From Ornithinibacillus massiliensis (GTDB lineage Bacteria > Bacillota > Bacilli > Bacillales > Amphibacillaceae): a DNA stretch of 64,000 nt. Location: contig NZ_JAGXBY010000002.1 of assembly GCF_018310345.1 (NCBI RefSeq), positions 248,001 through 312,000 on the forward strand, in the 5' to 3' direction. Positions 26,967 through 35,600 of the stretch are shown piece after piece. A program made the position numbers and the translations under genes. The notes under the pieces are model-generated. The model searched no databases. It saw only the letters and a program-made list of their open reading frames with translations, and was not told where the DNA came from. The stretch's first letter is position 1. Every line of letters begins with the position of its first letter.

Positions 26967-27719
26967 ATGGTTAATGTAAAGCAGGATAAACGGAATGAAG
27001 CATTAACGGATGAACAAGTCAAAGCGTATATTCTGAAAAGTCAACAGGGTGACAAAGAAGCTCGTGATTATTTAGTTGAAAAAAATATTCGATTAGTATG
27101 GTCCGTTGTTCAACGTTTCATGAATAGAGGATACGATCCGGATGATCTATTTCAAATTGGAAGTATTGGATTGATTAAATCGATTGATAAGTTTGATCTT
27201 TCCTATGATGTGCGTTTTTCAACCTATGCAGTACCGATGATTATCGGTGAAATTCAACGTTTCCTTCGTGATGATGGTAGTGTGAAAGTGAGTCGTTCAT
27301 TAAAGGAGATTGGTAATAAAATCCGTAAGAAAAAAGATGATCTAACGAAACAACTCGGAAGATCACCAACAATCAACGAAATTGCTGAGGCATTAGAGAT
27401 TTCTCCTGAGGAAGTTGTTCATGCCCAGGAAGCTGCGAAGTCACCTCATTCCATACATGAGACTGTTTTTGAAAACGATGGTGACCCGATTACCTTATTA
27501 GATCAAATAGCTGACCAAGACTCCAATTGGTTCGATAAATTATCGTTAGAAGAAGCGATACGCGGTTTAAGTGAACGAGAACGATTAATCCTGTATCTAA
27601 GGTATTATAAGGATAAGACGCAATCAGAGGTTGCTGAAAGGCTTGGCATATCGCAAGTCCAAGTTTCGAGACTGGAAAAGAAAATATTGTTTGAAATGAA
27701 AAGTAAAATTGATCCTTAA
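26967..27719 (+). CDS. sigF: RNA polymerase sigma F factor
   Basis: A 250-aa sigma-70-family factor, the first forespore-specific sigma. Region 2 contains DDLFQIGSIGLIKSIDKFD and FSTYAVPMIIGEIQRFLRDDG (about 56-97), and region 4 contains LSERERLILYLRYYKDKTQSEVAERLGISQVQVSRLEKK (about 203-241). AAGGA at 26953-26957 is 9 bases from the ATG at 26967 and only 3 from an in-frame ATG at 26961, so the second is preferred; it also aligns better with B. subtilis SigF. A strong terminator follows. Confidence 0.95.
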   Translation: MVNVKQDKRNEALTDEQVKAYILKSQQGDKEARDYLVEKNIRLVWSVVQRFMNRGYDPDDLFQIGSIGLIKSIDKFDLSYDVRFSTYAVPMIIGEIQRFLRDDGSVKVSRSLKEIGNKIRKKKDDLTKQLGRSPTINEIAEALEISPEEVVHAQEAAKSPHSIHETVFENDGDPITLLDQIADQDSNWFDKLSLEEAIRGLSERERLILYLRYYKDKTQSEVAERLGISQVQVSRLEKKILFEMKSKIDP

Positions 27720-27754
27720 AAGCTGTGAGGGGCTAAACCCCTTACAGCTTTTTT
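27719..27754 (+). terminator. Terminator of the spoIIA operon
   Basis: AAAGCTGTGAGGGG / CCCCTTACAGCTTTTTT hairpin with a 5-nt loop and T-run. It separates sigF from the spoVA genes. Confidence 0.92.
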
Positions 27755-27924
27755 AGTTGAATTTTACTTTTTAATAAGGAATAGAGCAGATAGCGTTAAA
27801 ACAATTGTATACTTTATGAGATTATCGTGAAGGATATTCAGCTATTTGTACTTCCATTTAATAATATTTCATGTTTAAACAAATACTAACTTGTATCTTC
27901 AATGATTCCCCAGAGGTGAAGGAA

Positions 27925-28545
27925 ATGGATGGAATTGTTTATTTACGAATGAAAAAGAAATTAGAAATAAAGAATCCAATCGAACTAAAGCTAAAAGATG
28001 TAGCATATATATCCTCAAATTCAAATGAAGCAATTAAAAAATTACAAGAATTAAGGATATATCGAGTTACGGAAAAAGATAAGGAAATTGTTATTATCGA
28101 TAGTTTTTTGATTATAAAGCATTTAACGGAAAACTATCCAAATATAGAGATTCAATTAATTGGTCCAGAGCAGACCATCATTCGAATCAGTAAATACAAA
28201 AAGAATCCCAATATGATAGTCGTTTGTTTAGTATGGCTGCTACTATTTATTGGAACTGCCATGACCATAATTAATTTTCATTATGATGTAAGCATGCAGG
28301 CAGTCCAGCAGAAAATACATTATTTACTAACAGGAGAGGAGAATGAATTTCCATTATGGATTCAGATTCCTTACTCATTTGGTTTAGGTATTGGGATGAT
28401 TTTATTTTTTAATCACTGGTTTAAGAAGCGCTTTAATGAAGAGCCAAGCCCTTTAGAGGTAGAAATCTTTAAATATCAGCAGTCACTTGATGATTATGTC
28501 AATTACTATGAGAACAGATTAAATGACCCAAAGTATCCTCATTAA
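27925..28545 (+). CDS. spoVAA: Stage V sporulation protein AA
   Basis: A 206-aa membrane protein of the SpoVA system, which moves dipicolinic acid into the forespore and releases it in germination. Two membrane segments (about 100-122 and 150-170) follow a soluble N-terminal domain. Diagnostic stretches are VWLLLFIGTAMTIINFH, QIPYSFGLGIGMILFFNHWFKKR and NEEPSPLEVEIF. GAGGTGA precedes the ATG at 27925, giving exactly the B. subtilis length; an in-frame ATG at 27871 has no site. A partial sigma-G-like -10 (AATACTA, 27882-27888) lies 36 bp upstream of the start. Confidence 0.9.
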   Translation: MDGIVYLRMKKKLEIKNPIELKLKDVAYISSNSNEAIKKLQELRIYRVTEKDKEIVIIDSFLIIKHLTENYPNIEIQLIGPEQTIIRISKYKKNPNMIVVCLVWLLLFIGTAMTIINFHYDVSMQAVQQKIHYLLTGEENEFPLWIQIPYSFGLGIGMILFFNHWFKKRFNEEPSPLEVEIFKYQQSLDDYVNYYENRLNDPKYPH

Positions 28546-28951
28546 TGCAATGGAGGTCATAATTGGCTTTTCAAGTGGACTTGCTGTTGGGTGTGGGTTC
28601 GTGGCTTTTCTAACTGTACTAGGTATTATTCCCAGATTAATTCAACTTACGAAAACATTACATCTGGTAAAGGTATATACAGGTTGTGTTGTATTAGGAA
28701 CTTTGTTTGGGACTTATTTATCGTTTGCTACTATATCGTGGAGCCATCCAGTTATTTTGCTCGTTATATGGGGGGCATTCCATGGCGTTTTTAACGGTAT
28801 GCTAGCAGCTGCATTGACAGAAGTGTTGAATGTTTTTCCATTATTATCTAAGCGCATAGGGCTGGATAAGAAAATTATTACCCTCATGATGGCTGTTGTA
28901 TTAGGAAAAATAGTTGGTTCCTTATTTCAATGGATAATCTTAGTAAGATAA
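28523..28951 (+). CDS. spoVAB: Stage V sporulation protein AB
   Basis: A 142-aa polytopic membrane protein with about four transmembrane helices. The family core is GLAVGCGFVAFLTVLGIIPRL (about 19-39) and FNGMLAAALTEVLNVFPLL (about 90-108). It overlaps the end of spoVAA by 23 bp. The first ATG has a poor ribosome site but gives the family length, and coupling from spoVAA is plausible; ATG at 28550 is the alternative. It is followed directly by spoVAF, not by spoVAC. Confidence 0.88.
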   Translation: MTQSILINAMEVIIGFSSGLAVGCGFVAFLTVLGIIPRLIQLTKTLHLVKVYTGCVVLGTLFGTYLSFATISWSHPVILLVIWGAFHGVFNGMLAAALTEVLNVFPLLSKRIGLDKKIITLMMAVVLGKIVGSLFQWIILVR

Positions 28952-28967
28952 GATTGGAGGATTACAA

Positions 28968-30434
28968 TTGAGTCAACAACCAGTTTCAGCAAATATTAAA
29001 GAAAACAATCGATACATGAAAGAGAGAGTTGGAGTAGGGACTTCTTTTGATGTAGGGTTTCGAGAAATAACCGTGTTAAAAACAGAAATTCAATTGTACT
29101 ATGTTACTGGTTTAATCGACAGTATGATCATACAAGATCTTATTGAAGAACTACTCCACTTAAATGAAACGGAAAGAGAACGGAGAAAAATAGCCGAGAT
29201 TGTTAAAAATCGCTTGCTTCATCAACAAGTTTCCGAAATTAAAACGATGGATGAAGTGGTGGACCAGGTTCTTTCCGGATTAATCGTTGTGTTAATGAAT
29301 GGGGAGCGATTCGGATATGCAATTGATGTTCGTAACTATCCTGGCCGCTCACCGGAAGAACCAGACACGGAAAGGGTAATCCGAGGTTCTCGTGATGGCT
29401 TTACGGAAAATATCATCGAAAATACAGCATTAACGAGAAGAAGAATACGAGACGAGCGATTGCGAAATGAAATGTTAAAAGTAGGAGAAAGATCAAAAAC
29501 GGATGTTTGCTTATCCTATATTAAAGATATTGCAGATGATGGATTAGTTGATTTAATAAGGAAAAAAATTGAAAAAATCGATATAGATGGTATCACAATG
29601 GCTGAAAAGTCATTAGAAGAGTATATTGTCGAACGGAGATGGAATCCATACCCATTGGTCCGGTTCACGGAACGACCAGATGTAGCGGCAAACCATCTGT
29701 TAGAAGGGCATGTAATCATTATCGTGGATACTTCTCCTAGTGTGATCATTGTGCCGACCACCTTCTTTCATCATTCGCAGCATGCCGAGGAACACAGACA
29801 GGCACCACTTATAGGCTCTTGCATTAGATGGCTTCGATTTTTAGCGATTTTTTTATCCATTTTCCTAGTACCGACATGGTTATTATTTGTACTTGACCCA
29901 ACGCTTCTACCTGGAGAACTCTCCTTTATTGGACCAAATGAGGATGGAAATATACCAATTGTAATACAGCTTATTTTAGGAGTAATTGGAATAGAGTTTT
30001 TAAGGATGGCTGCCATTCACACGCCAACTGCCCTGTCCACCGCGATGGGATTAATTGCTGCTGTATTAATTGGTCAGATTGCTATAGATGTAGGGCTGTT
30101 AGGTCCTGAGGTTATTCTCTATATATCGCTAAGTGCTATTGGTTCATATGTAACACCAAGTTACGAATTGAGTGTTGCCAATAAGGTAGCAACAGTCGTC
30201 TTATTACTAGTTACTGCAATCTTTGGATTATATGGCTATGTAATCGGAACAACATTGTTCATCCTGTTCCTGGCGAGTTTACGGTCTATGCGAACGCCGT
30301 ATCTTTGGCCATTGCTTCCATTCAATCCAAAAGCAATGCTTACAACAATATTAAGGTTTCCAACTCCTTTTGCCAATACTAGACCTAGTATAGTCCATCC
30401 AAAAAATATATATCGACAACCAGTTGATAAGTAA
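28968..30434 (+). CDS. spoVAF: Stage V sporulation protein AF (GerA-type family)
   Basis: A 488-aa membrane protein homologous to the A subunits of germinant receptors. A large soluble N-terminal domain (about 1-285) is followed by about four or five membrane helices (about 287-305, 330-350, 360-420, 425-445). Signature stretches are HVIIIVDTSPSVIIVPTTFFHH (about 248-269), RMAAIHTPTALSTAMGLI and RSMRTPYLWPLLPF. The start is TTG with GGAGG 7 bases upstream. It follows spoVAB by 16 bp, where B. subtilis has spoVAC, AD, AEB and AEA in between. Confidence 0.9.
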   Translation: MSQQPVSANIKENNRYMKERVGVGTSFDVGFREITVLKTEIQLYYVTGLIDSMIIQDLIEELLHLNETERERRKIAEIVKNRLLHQQVSEIKTMDEVVDQVLSGLIVVLMNGERFGYAIDVRNYPGRSPEEPDTERVIRGSRDGFTENIIENTALTRRRIRDERLRNEMLKVGERSKTDVCLSYIKDIADDGLVDLIRKKIEKIDIDGITMAEKSLEEYIVERRWNPYPLVRFTERPDVAANHLLEGHVIIIVDTSPSVIIVPTTFFHHSQHAEEHRQAPLIGSCIRWLRFLAIFLSIFLVPTWLLFVLDPTLLPGELSFIGPNEDGNIPIVIQLILGVIGIEFLRMAAIHTPTALSTAMGLIAAVLIGQIAIDVGLLGPEVILYISLSAIGSYVTPSYELSVANKVATVVLLLVTAIFGLYGYVIGTTLFILFLASLRSMRTPYLWPLLPFNPKAMLTTILRFPTPFANTRPSIVHPKNIYRQPVDK

Positions 30435-30441
30435 TTAGAGT

Positions 30442-30492
30442 AAGGAATAAAACGATTCGCTACTGTGAATTGATTTTATTCCTTTTGTTTTT
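30442..30492 (+). terminator. Terminator after spoVAF
   Basis: AAGGAATAAAA pairs with TTTTATTCCTT (30442-30452 with 30474-30484), followed by a T-rich tract. Confidence 0.75.
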
Positions 30493-30564
30493 TGACTGGT
30501 TATGATAAATTTTTTATAAGTATTTTTACTTATCAAACAAATAAAGATGAATAGGTGATGGGAA

Positions 30565-31875
30565 ATGTTCATGGATCAATATCCATATCAGATAAATAGT
30601 CTGGGTCATATAGAAATTGGTGGGGTAGACACGGTGGAGTTAGCTAATAAATACGGTACACCACTGTATGTTTATGATGTTGCAGTGATACGGGAGCGTT
30701 GTAGATCATTTGTTGATACGTTTAAACAATTAGGGGTACGTGCACAAGTGGCGTATGCAAGTAAAGCCTTCTCTTCTATTGCAATTTTACAGGTAATTAA
30801 ACAAGAGGGATTATCAGTAGATGTAGTTTCTGAGGGGGAGCTTTATACAGCATTACAAGCTGGAATTAACCCAGAAAAGATACATTTACACGGTAATAAT
30901 AAAAGTTCCCGCGAATTAGAAATGGCTGTTGAGAATCATATTGGTTGTGTGGTGGTGGACAACTTCTTTGAGATCGAATTACTAACGAGCATACTGAAGC
31001 ACCATAATAAGAAAATGGACGTAATTATTCGTGTAACACCAGGAATTAAGTCTAAAACACATCAGTATATCATGACGGGTAATGAAGATTCTAAGTTTGG
31101 ATTTGATCTACATAATGGACAAGCTGATGAAGCATTTCATTTATTGCTTGAGAATCCACATGTGAATTTTAAAGGGCTACATTGTCACATCGGTTCGCAA
31201 ATATTTGATACAGAAAGATTTGTTACAGCAACAAATATCCTATTTAATAAACTAGCAGAATGGAAAGATTCTCATGGATTTATTCCGAAGGTGCTTAACT
31301 TAGGTGGGGGATTTGGTATTCGCTATACAGAAGAGGATCAACCAATTCCACTCCACCATTATGTTGAGAAGCTAGTTGAAACAGTGAAGGAGCATAGTGA
31401 ACAACTAGATATCCCATTACCAGAAATTTGGATTGAACCTGGTCGCTCTATTGTAGGCGATGCGGGAATTACTTTATATACCGTCGGTTCTCAGAAGCAC
31501 ATACCTGGTGTTCGTGATTATATTTCAGTGGACGGTGGAATGACAGATAATATTCGCCCAGCACTATACCAAGCGAAGTACCATGGATTACTTGCTAATC
31601 GGGCAAATGACGCCAACGATACGGTGGTTTCTGTCGCAGGAAAATGCTGTGAATCAGGGGATATGCTAATTTGGGATCTACCAATTCCTAAAGTTAATAG
31701 TGGAGATATATTAGCTATTCTATCAACTGGAGCATATGGCTACTCGATGGCAAGTAATTACAATCGAATCCAACGTGCAGCGGTAGTATTTGTGGAAAAT
31801 GGTCAAGATAAATTAGTTATTAAAAGAGAGACATATGAGGACATTATTAGTCATGACCTTTCTTATGAATCATGA
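30565..31875 (+). CDS. lysA: Diaminopimelate decarboxylase
   Basis: A 436-aa PLP enzyme catalysing the last step of lysine synthesis. The PLP lysine is in VAYASKAFSS (about 61-70), FKGLHCHIGSQIF (about 198-210) and LNLGGGFGIRY (about 243-253) line the cofactor site, and the C-terminal barrel carries VAGKCCESGDML with the substrate-binding Cys/Glu. AGGTGAT precedes the first ATG; the MF start agrees with B. subtilis LysA. It follows the spoVA genes as in B. subtilis. Confidence 0.96.
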   Translation: MFMDQYPYQINSLGHIEIGGVDTVELANKYGTPLYVYDVAVIRERCRSFVDTFKQLGVRAQVAYASKAFSSIAILQVIKQEGLSVDVVSEGELYTALQAGINPEKIHLHGNNKSSRELEMAVENHIGCVVVDNFFEIELLTSILKHHNKKMDVIIRVTPGIKSKTHQYIMTGNEDSKFGFDLHNGQADEAFHLLLENPHVNFKGLHCHIGSQIFDTERFVTATNILFNKLAEWKDSHGFIPKVLNLGGGFGIRYTEEDQPIPLHHYVEKLVETVKEHSEQLDIPLPEIWIEPGRSIVGDAGITLYTVGSQKHIPGVRDYISVDGGMTDNIRPALYQAKYHGLLANRANDANDTVVSVAGKCCESGDMLIWDLPIPKVNSGDILAILSTGAYGYSMASNYNRIQRAAVVFVENGQDKLVIKRETYEDIISHDLSYES

Positions 31876-31974
31876 TTGTATCGTGTTAATAGAAAACAAC
31901 AACTATCCAAAAGTTGACTTAGCTAAGCTACTGGGTCCTAAACCGAGTCAAAACTTTAATTTAACGTATAGAAA

Positions 31975-31983
31975 TGGTATTAT
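31975..31983 (+). promoter_or_regulatory. Candidate extended -10 promoter of ppiB
   Basis: TGG-TATTAT, with only a partial -35 (TTTAAT) 17 bp upstream of the hexamer. It lies 44 bp before the ppiB start. Confidence 0.4.
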
Positions 31984-32026
31984 GATGAAGTAATAATAGT
32001 TTTCGAAATGAATGGAGATGGAATAG

Positions 32027-32464
32027 ATGTCTAAAAAAGGCTATATTTTAATGGAAAATGGAAATAAAATTGAATTTGAATTATACCCAAATGAAGCACC
32101 AGGAACAGTAGCTAACTTTGAAAAATTAGCAAATGAAAACTTCTATGATGGTTTAACATTTCACCGTGTTATCCCAGGCTTTGTAAGCCAAGGAGGATGT
32201 CCTATCGGTAATGGTACTGGTGGCGCTGGATATACGATTAAATGTGAAACCGATAATAACCCACATAAGCATGAAGAAGGCTCACTTTCTATGGCCCATG
32301 CGGGAAGAGACACAGGAAGTTCTCAATTCTTTATTGTACATGAACCACAACCACATCTTAATGGTGTGCATACGGTTTTTGGTAAGGTTACATCTGGTAT
32401 TGAACATGCGAAGGCTATGCGTAATGGAGATGTAATGAAAGAAGTTAAAGTTTTTTCTGAATAA
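32027..32464 (+). CDS. ppiB: Peptidyl-prolyl cis-trans isomerase B (cyclophilin)
   Basis: A 145-aa cytoplasmic cyclophilin speeding proline isomerisation during folding. The active-site segment is [15 protein letters not shown] (about 44-58) and the second core is [18 protein letters not shown] (about 88-105), with the catalytic Arg in FHRV. TGGAGATGG precedes the ATG. It lies downstream of lysA as in B. subtilis and just before a small membrane protease. Confidence 0.95.
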   Translation: MSKKGYILMENGNKIEFELYPNEAPGTVANFEKLANENFYDGLTFHRVIPGFVSQGGCPIGNGTGGAGYTIKCETDNNPHKHEEGSLSMAHAGRDTGSSQFFIVHEPQPHLNGVHTVFGKVTSGIEHAKAMRNGDVMKEVKVFSE

Positions 32465-32484
32465 AACATTTTAGGACGGTATAG

Positions 32485-32946
32485 ATGAATACAGCTTTAT
32501 TGTTGATTTTCCTTATTTTGGTCGTGGCACCACTCAGTAATTTTGTCCATGAGATTGGACATCTGTTAGGTGCCAAGCTTGCAAAAGCAGATGAGATTAC
32601 ACTGGTGATAGGTAGAGGAAAGAAGCTTTTTAGATTGGTGTTTTATAATATGGAGTTGCAGATAGGTAGAATGTTTATTAGTTCCGGATACACAGGAAGT
32701 AAACGAATAAAACCGTATAGCAACGTTGAAGTTTTTTACATTACGTTATTTGGGCCACTTCTCAATGCAATAATTGTATTCATCTGTTACCTCTTTTATC
32801 AAAGCGTACCAAATACATATTTACTCATATTTATGCTGTATAATTGTTGGTTGTTTGTGATGAACGCTATTCCATATAAAGTAGGGAAACAAGAATCAGA
32901 CGGGTTAATCATGGTGAGGGCCTTATTTCAAAAAAATGTATATTAA
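32485..32946 (+). CDS. Small M50-like membrane zinc protease
   Basis: A 153-aa protein with about four membrane segments. The zinc motif VHEIGH (His22, Glu23, His26) lies at the end of the first helix, and a second intramembrane motif MNAIPYKVGKQESDG (about 126-140) resembles the NxxP...DG ligand of site-2 proteases. It lacks PDZ or CBS domains and is about half the usual S2P length, so it is a minimal core. The substrate is unknown. It follows ppiB by 20 bp; the AGGACGG site is modest. Neighbouring genes do not include an obvious anti-sigma substrate. Confidence 0.7.
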   Translation: MNTALLLIFLILVVAPLSNFVHEIGHLLGAKLAKADEITLVIGRGKKLFRLVFYNMELQIGRMFISSGYTGSKRIKPYSNVEVFYITLFGPLLNAIIVFICYLFYQSVPNTYLLIFMLYNCWLFVMNAIPYKVGKQESDGLIMVRALFQKNVY

Positions 32947-32984
32947 TTAATAAAAATTGTCAATAATGATAAGGGATGAGTTAT

Positions 32985-33080
32985 TTGAATCAACGCAAGA
33001 AAAATATCCTTCTATTTGTGGTGTTACTTGTGCTGGGTATTATCTGGGGATTTGCTTATTGGTATATATTTGTATTTTAG
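32985..33080 (+). CDS. Tiny single-pass membrane protein (31 aa)
   Basis: A short reading frame starts at TTG with AAGGGATGA (32971-32979) 5 bases upstream. The product begins MNQRKKN and continues with one hydrophobic helix (about 8-31) ending WYIFVF. An in-frame ATG at 32976 would give 34 aa but overlaps the ribosome site. A basic N-terminus, one membrane span and a good ribosome site support it. It is too short for homology assignment; it lies between the mini-protease and ribT. Confidence 0.5.
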   Translation: MNQRKKNILLFVVLLVLGIIWGFAYWYIFVF

Positions 33081-33184
33081 AACAATAATTGACAAATATA
33101 GATTAATAGGTCAATATATATAACGAACTCCAATTTAATTAAAGTAATTAGATTAAATGTTATATTACATAGTGAGGGGTATCT

Positions 33185-33553
33185 ATGTTAAATCGCTATA
33201 AAAAAAATTCGGAAAAGATTGCAATGGGTTTATTGTCTTTTATGCCTGAAGAAAAAGATGTAAAGAAGTTGCAACAAACTATAAAAGAGTATGAAACCAA
33301 TCCAGATTGGCATCTTTATCTTTGGAAAGAAGATGATGATATTGTCGGTGCAATCGGATTACGAGTTGACGGTGAACAAGCAATTATTCAACATATTTCC
33401 GTAAATCCTTCACACAGAAACGTTGGTATTGGTAAAAAGATGATTCAGGAAGCAAGGAAGCTGTATGGTTCCTCACACCAAGTTAGTTCAGTAGATCAAA
33501 TACGTGTATATTACGATCATTGTATGGAGCAAGAGGAGAACCCTAATAACTAG
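33185..33553 (+). CDS. ribT: GNAT acetyltransferase RibT
   Basis: A 122-aa GNAT protein matching B. subtilis RibT (124 aa) closely at the N-terminus: RYKKNSEKIAMGLLSFMP (about 4-21), LQQTIKEYE and WKEDDDIVGAIGL. The acetyl-CoA loop is HISVNPSHRNVGIGKKM (about 69-85). In B. subtilis ribT is the last gene of the riboflavin operon, yet its function is not established. Here no other rib gene or FMN riboswitch is near. GAGGGG precedes the ATG. It lies upstream of scpA, as in B. subtilis. Confidence 0.88.
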   Translation: MLNRYKKNSEKIAMGLLSFMPEEKDVKKLQQTIKEYETNPDWHLYLWKEDDDIVGAIGLRVDGEQAIIQHISVNPSHRNVGIGKKMIQEARKLYGSSHQVSSVDQIRVYYDHCMEQEENPNN

Positions 33554-33670
33554 GGAACACTTATAGAATATAATGTTTTTCTGACAGAACGGGAAGTAGG
33601 ATATTGTTTTTAGCCTACATAAGAATAGCAGGATATTCGACAAAGTAAATGTGAGTTTTTCTAAAAAAAC

Positions 33671-33700
33671 CAGCCCTACACATGTATAGGGCTGATTTTT
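33671..33700. terminator. Terminator between ribT and the YjcZ-type gene
   Basis: CAGCCCTA-CACATG-TATAGGGCTG hairpin followed by ATTTTT on the plus strand; the minus strand side has TTTTTT-rich flank too, so it may serve both converging genes. Confidence 0.85.
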
Positions 33701-33745
33701 GTTAGGAGTATTAGTTAATGTTGACGAAGCTAATCGTAGCTTATC

Positions 33746-33835
33746 TTAGAACCAAGCAGCACCAACAATAATTAAAAGAATGAATAATACTACGATTAAA
33801 GCAAAGCCTCCGCCATAATTGTATCCTGCACCCAT
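33746..33835 (-). CDS. YjcZ family sporulation protein (29 aa)
   Basis: A 29-aa reading frame with the family pattern: a short Gly/Tyr-rich head (MGAGYNYGGG) and one hydrophobic helix FALIVVLFILLIIVGAAWF ending at the stop. GGAGG lies 8 bases before the ATG. Such tiny YjcZ-type proteins are widespread in spore formers and are linked to spores; function unknown. A CATAAGTTA at 33908-33900 on this strand resembles a mother-cell sigma-E/K -10, but the -35 is unconvincing. Confidence 0.85.
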   Translation of the reverse strand: MGAGYNYGGGFALIVVLFILLIIVGAAWF

Positions 33836-34002
33836 TTAAAATTCCTCCTTTTTTTAATCATGAATAAATGTTTTTTGGGTAACATTTATCTTACGTTAAT
33901 AACTTATGTAGATACCCAATCCTGTGTATAGGCATTTGAAACGAGTTTTAGTAAAATAAATCTCTTAATGTCTTGGAATTAATTTTAGAAAGGGCGACAT
34001 AT

Positions 34003-34746
34003 ATGAATCAAGCATATCAGGTGAAATTAGATACATTTGAAGGTCCGCTTGATTTACTGCTACATTTAATTAATCAATACGAGATCGATATTTATGACAT
34101 TCCAGTTGCCCAAATCACGGAACAGTATATGAATTACATACATACGATGCAGCATTTAGAGCTAAATATCGCAAGCGAATATTTAGTAATGGCAGCAACG
34201 CTTCTAGCAATTAAGAGCCAAATGCTTCTTCCTAAACCTGAGATTGAAGAGACAGATGAAGAGTATATGGAGGACCCTAGAGAAGAATTAATGCAACGGT
34301 TAATCGAATACAGGAAGTACAAAGAGGCTGCGGAAACGTTCAAAGAAAAAGAACTAGAAGCACATCAAACCTATACGCGACCTCCCGTTATATTCGACAA
34401 TTTAAATATCGAGAAAACAGTCGTTCAAGGTGAAATCTCGATTTATGATATGCTAGGTGCATTAGGTAGAATGCTAGAAAGAAAGAAGTGGAAAGAGCCA
34501 CTAGATACGCGTATTCAAAAGGCAGAAATACCAATTGAACAACGGATGGAAGAAGTATTGGATATAGTAAAGAGGAAAGCAAGAAGTGGAATTACGTTTG
34601 ATGGATTATTTACTGTACGTACCAAATCCCATATAGTTGTTACGTTTATGGCCTTGTTAGAATTAATGAAAATTAATCAAGTAACGTGTAAACAAACACA
34701 GCATTTTGAACCATTATATGTATACTATGCAGGGGATGAAATATAA
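34003..34746 (+). CDS. scpA: Segregation and condensation protein A
   Basis: The 247-aa kleisin subunit of the Smc-ScpA-ScpB condensin. The N-terminal Smc-neck-binding part is DTFEGPLDLLLHLINQYEIDIYDIP (about 10-34), and the C-terminal winged helix (about 190-247) contains FTVRTKSHIVVTFMALLELMK. AAAGGGCG precedes the ATG at 34003; the longer start at 33973 lacks a site. scpB begins one base after the stop, so the two are co-translated. Confidence 0.95.
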   Translation: MNQAYQVKLDTFEGPLDLLLHLINQYEIDIYDIPVAQITEQYMNYIHTMQHLELNIASEYLVMAATLLAIKSQMLLPKPEIEETDEEYMEDPREELMQRLIEYRKYKEAAETFKEKELEAHQTYTRPPVIFDNLNIEKTVVQGEISIYDMLGALGRMLERKKWKEPLDTRIQKAEIPIEQRMEEVLDIVKRKARSGITFDGLFTVRTKSHIVVTFMALLELMKINQVTCKQTQHFEPLYVYYAGDEI

Positions 34747-34747
34747 G

Positions 34748-35335
34748 ATGAAAAATGTAAAAGCGATTCTAGAAGGGTTACTATTTGCAAGTGGAGATGA
34801 AGGAATTACGATAAAAGAATTAGGTAAGATTATGCAAATCTCCGAAAAAGCTGTAGAACACTTAATCGAAGAGTTAAAATATGATTATGAGCATGCGAGT
34901 AGAGGTATTATGATAATGGAATCGCATCATGTGTTCCATTTAACGACAAAACCAGAGCATAGTGAGTATTACAAAAGATTGGTAGAAGCTCCTCAATCTA
35001 GTAGAATGTCTCAGGCTGCTTTAGAAACACTTGCGATTATCGCCTATCGTCAACCAATTACACGGTCAGAAATTGATGAAATACGTGGGGTGAAAAGTGA
35101 TCGACCGGTTCAAACCTTACTTGCAAGATCGTTAATTGAAGAAGTAGGTAGAAAAGAGGGAATCGGTAGACCCACCTTATTCGGTACGAGTAAAGATTTT
35201 CTAACTTACTTCGGATTAACCTCATTAGAAGAGCTGCCACCATTACCAGACAACTTTGATCCGGAAGAATTTGAGGATGAGGCAGATTTATTCTTTGACC
35301 GATTTAACGATTTAGAAGAAGCAAATAATAATTAG
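34748..35335 (+). CDS. scpB: Segregation and condensation protein B
   Basis: A 195-aa winged-helix kite protein that dimerises on the ScpA linker in the Smc complex. It begins MKNVKAILEGLLFASGDEG, with a second winged helix at SQAALETLAIIAYRQPITRSEIDEIRG (about 93-119) and GRPTLFGTSKDFLTYFGL. The C-terminal acidic tail (about 163-195) is usual. The start at 34748 follows scpA and a GGGGATG site; an upstream frame from 34706 would overlap scpA by 41 bp and is rejected. Confidence 0.95.
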   Translation: MKNVKAILEGLLFASGDEGITIKELGKIMQISEKAVEHLIEELKYDYEHASRGIMIMESHHVFHLTTKPEHSEYYKRLVEAPQSSRMSQAALETLAIIAYRQPITRSEIDEIRGVKSDRPVQTLLARSLIEEVGRKEGIGRPTLFGTSKDFLTYFGLTSLEELPPLPDNFDPEEFEDEADLFFDRFNDLEEANNN

Positions 35336-35411
35336 AATGTACTATAGCAAATTTGTACTTAAGATGAAACTATTCCATTATCTTAGATCCAGAAAATAAA
35401 TAATTCATGTA

Positions 35412-35457
35412 AAAACCTAAACAAATTCGAACTCAAAGAATTTGCTCAGGTTTTTTT
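35412..35457 (+). terminator. Terminator after scpB
   Basis: AAACCTAAACAAATTC pairs with GAATTTGCTCAGGTTT with two mismatches, then a seven-T run. Confidence 0.85.
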
Positions 35458-35543
35458 ATCTTTTATCATAAGTGAAAACTAAGGCTAACTCCTTTTATTT
35501 GTAGTATGGTTAGAAATTATGCTCAGAGGTTGTACATTTTTAA

Positions 35544-35571
35544 TCATATCAAAGCAGCTTTCGCATAAAAT
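35544..35571 (+). promoter_or_regulatory. Candidate sigma-E promoter of dacB
   Basis: TCATATC (35544-35550) and CATAAAAT (35564-35571) match the sigma-E -35 and -10 at 6 of 7 and 7 of 8 positions. Spacing is 13 bp, one short of the usual 14. dacB-spmA-spmB is a sigma-E operon in B. subtilis. Confidence 0.5.
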
Positions 35572-35600
35572 GTATAGACATGATTCTGGGGGGACAAACT

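Noticed and set aside
27871..27924. N-terminal extension of SpoVAA from ATG 27871
   Set aside because: No ribosome site there; ATG 27925 has a good site and gives the 206-aa family length.
33081..33184. FMN riboswitch upstream of ribT
   Set aside because: Looked for conserved RFN-element boxes; the 104-bp gap is AT-rich and too short, and none were seen.
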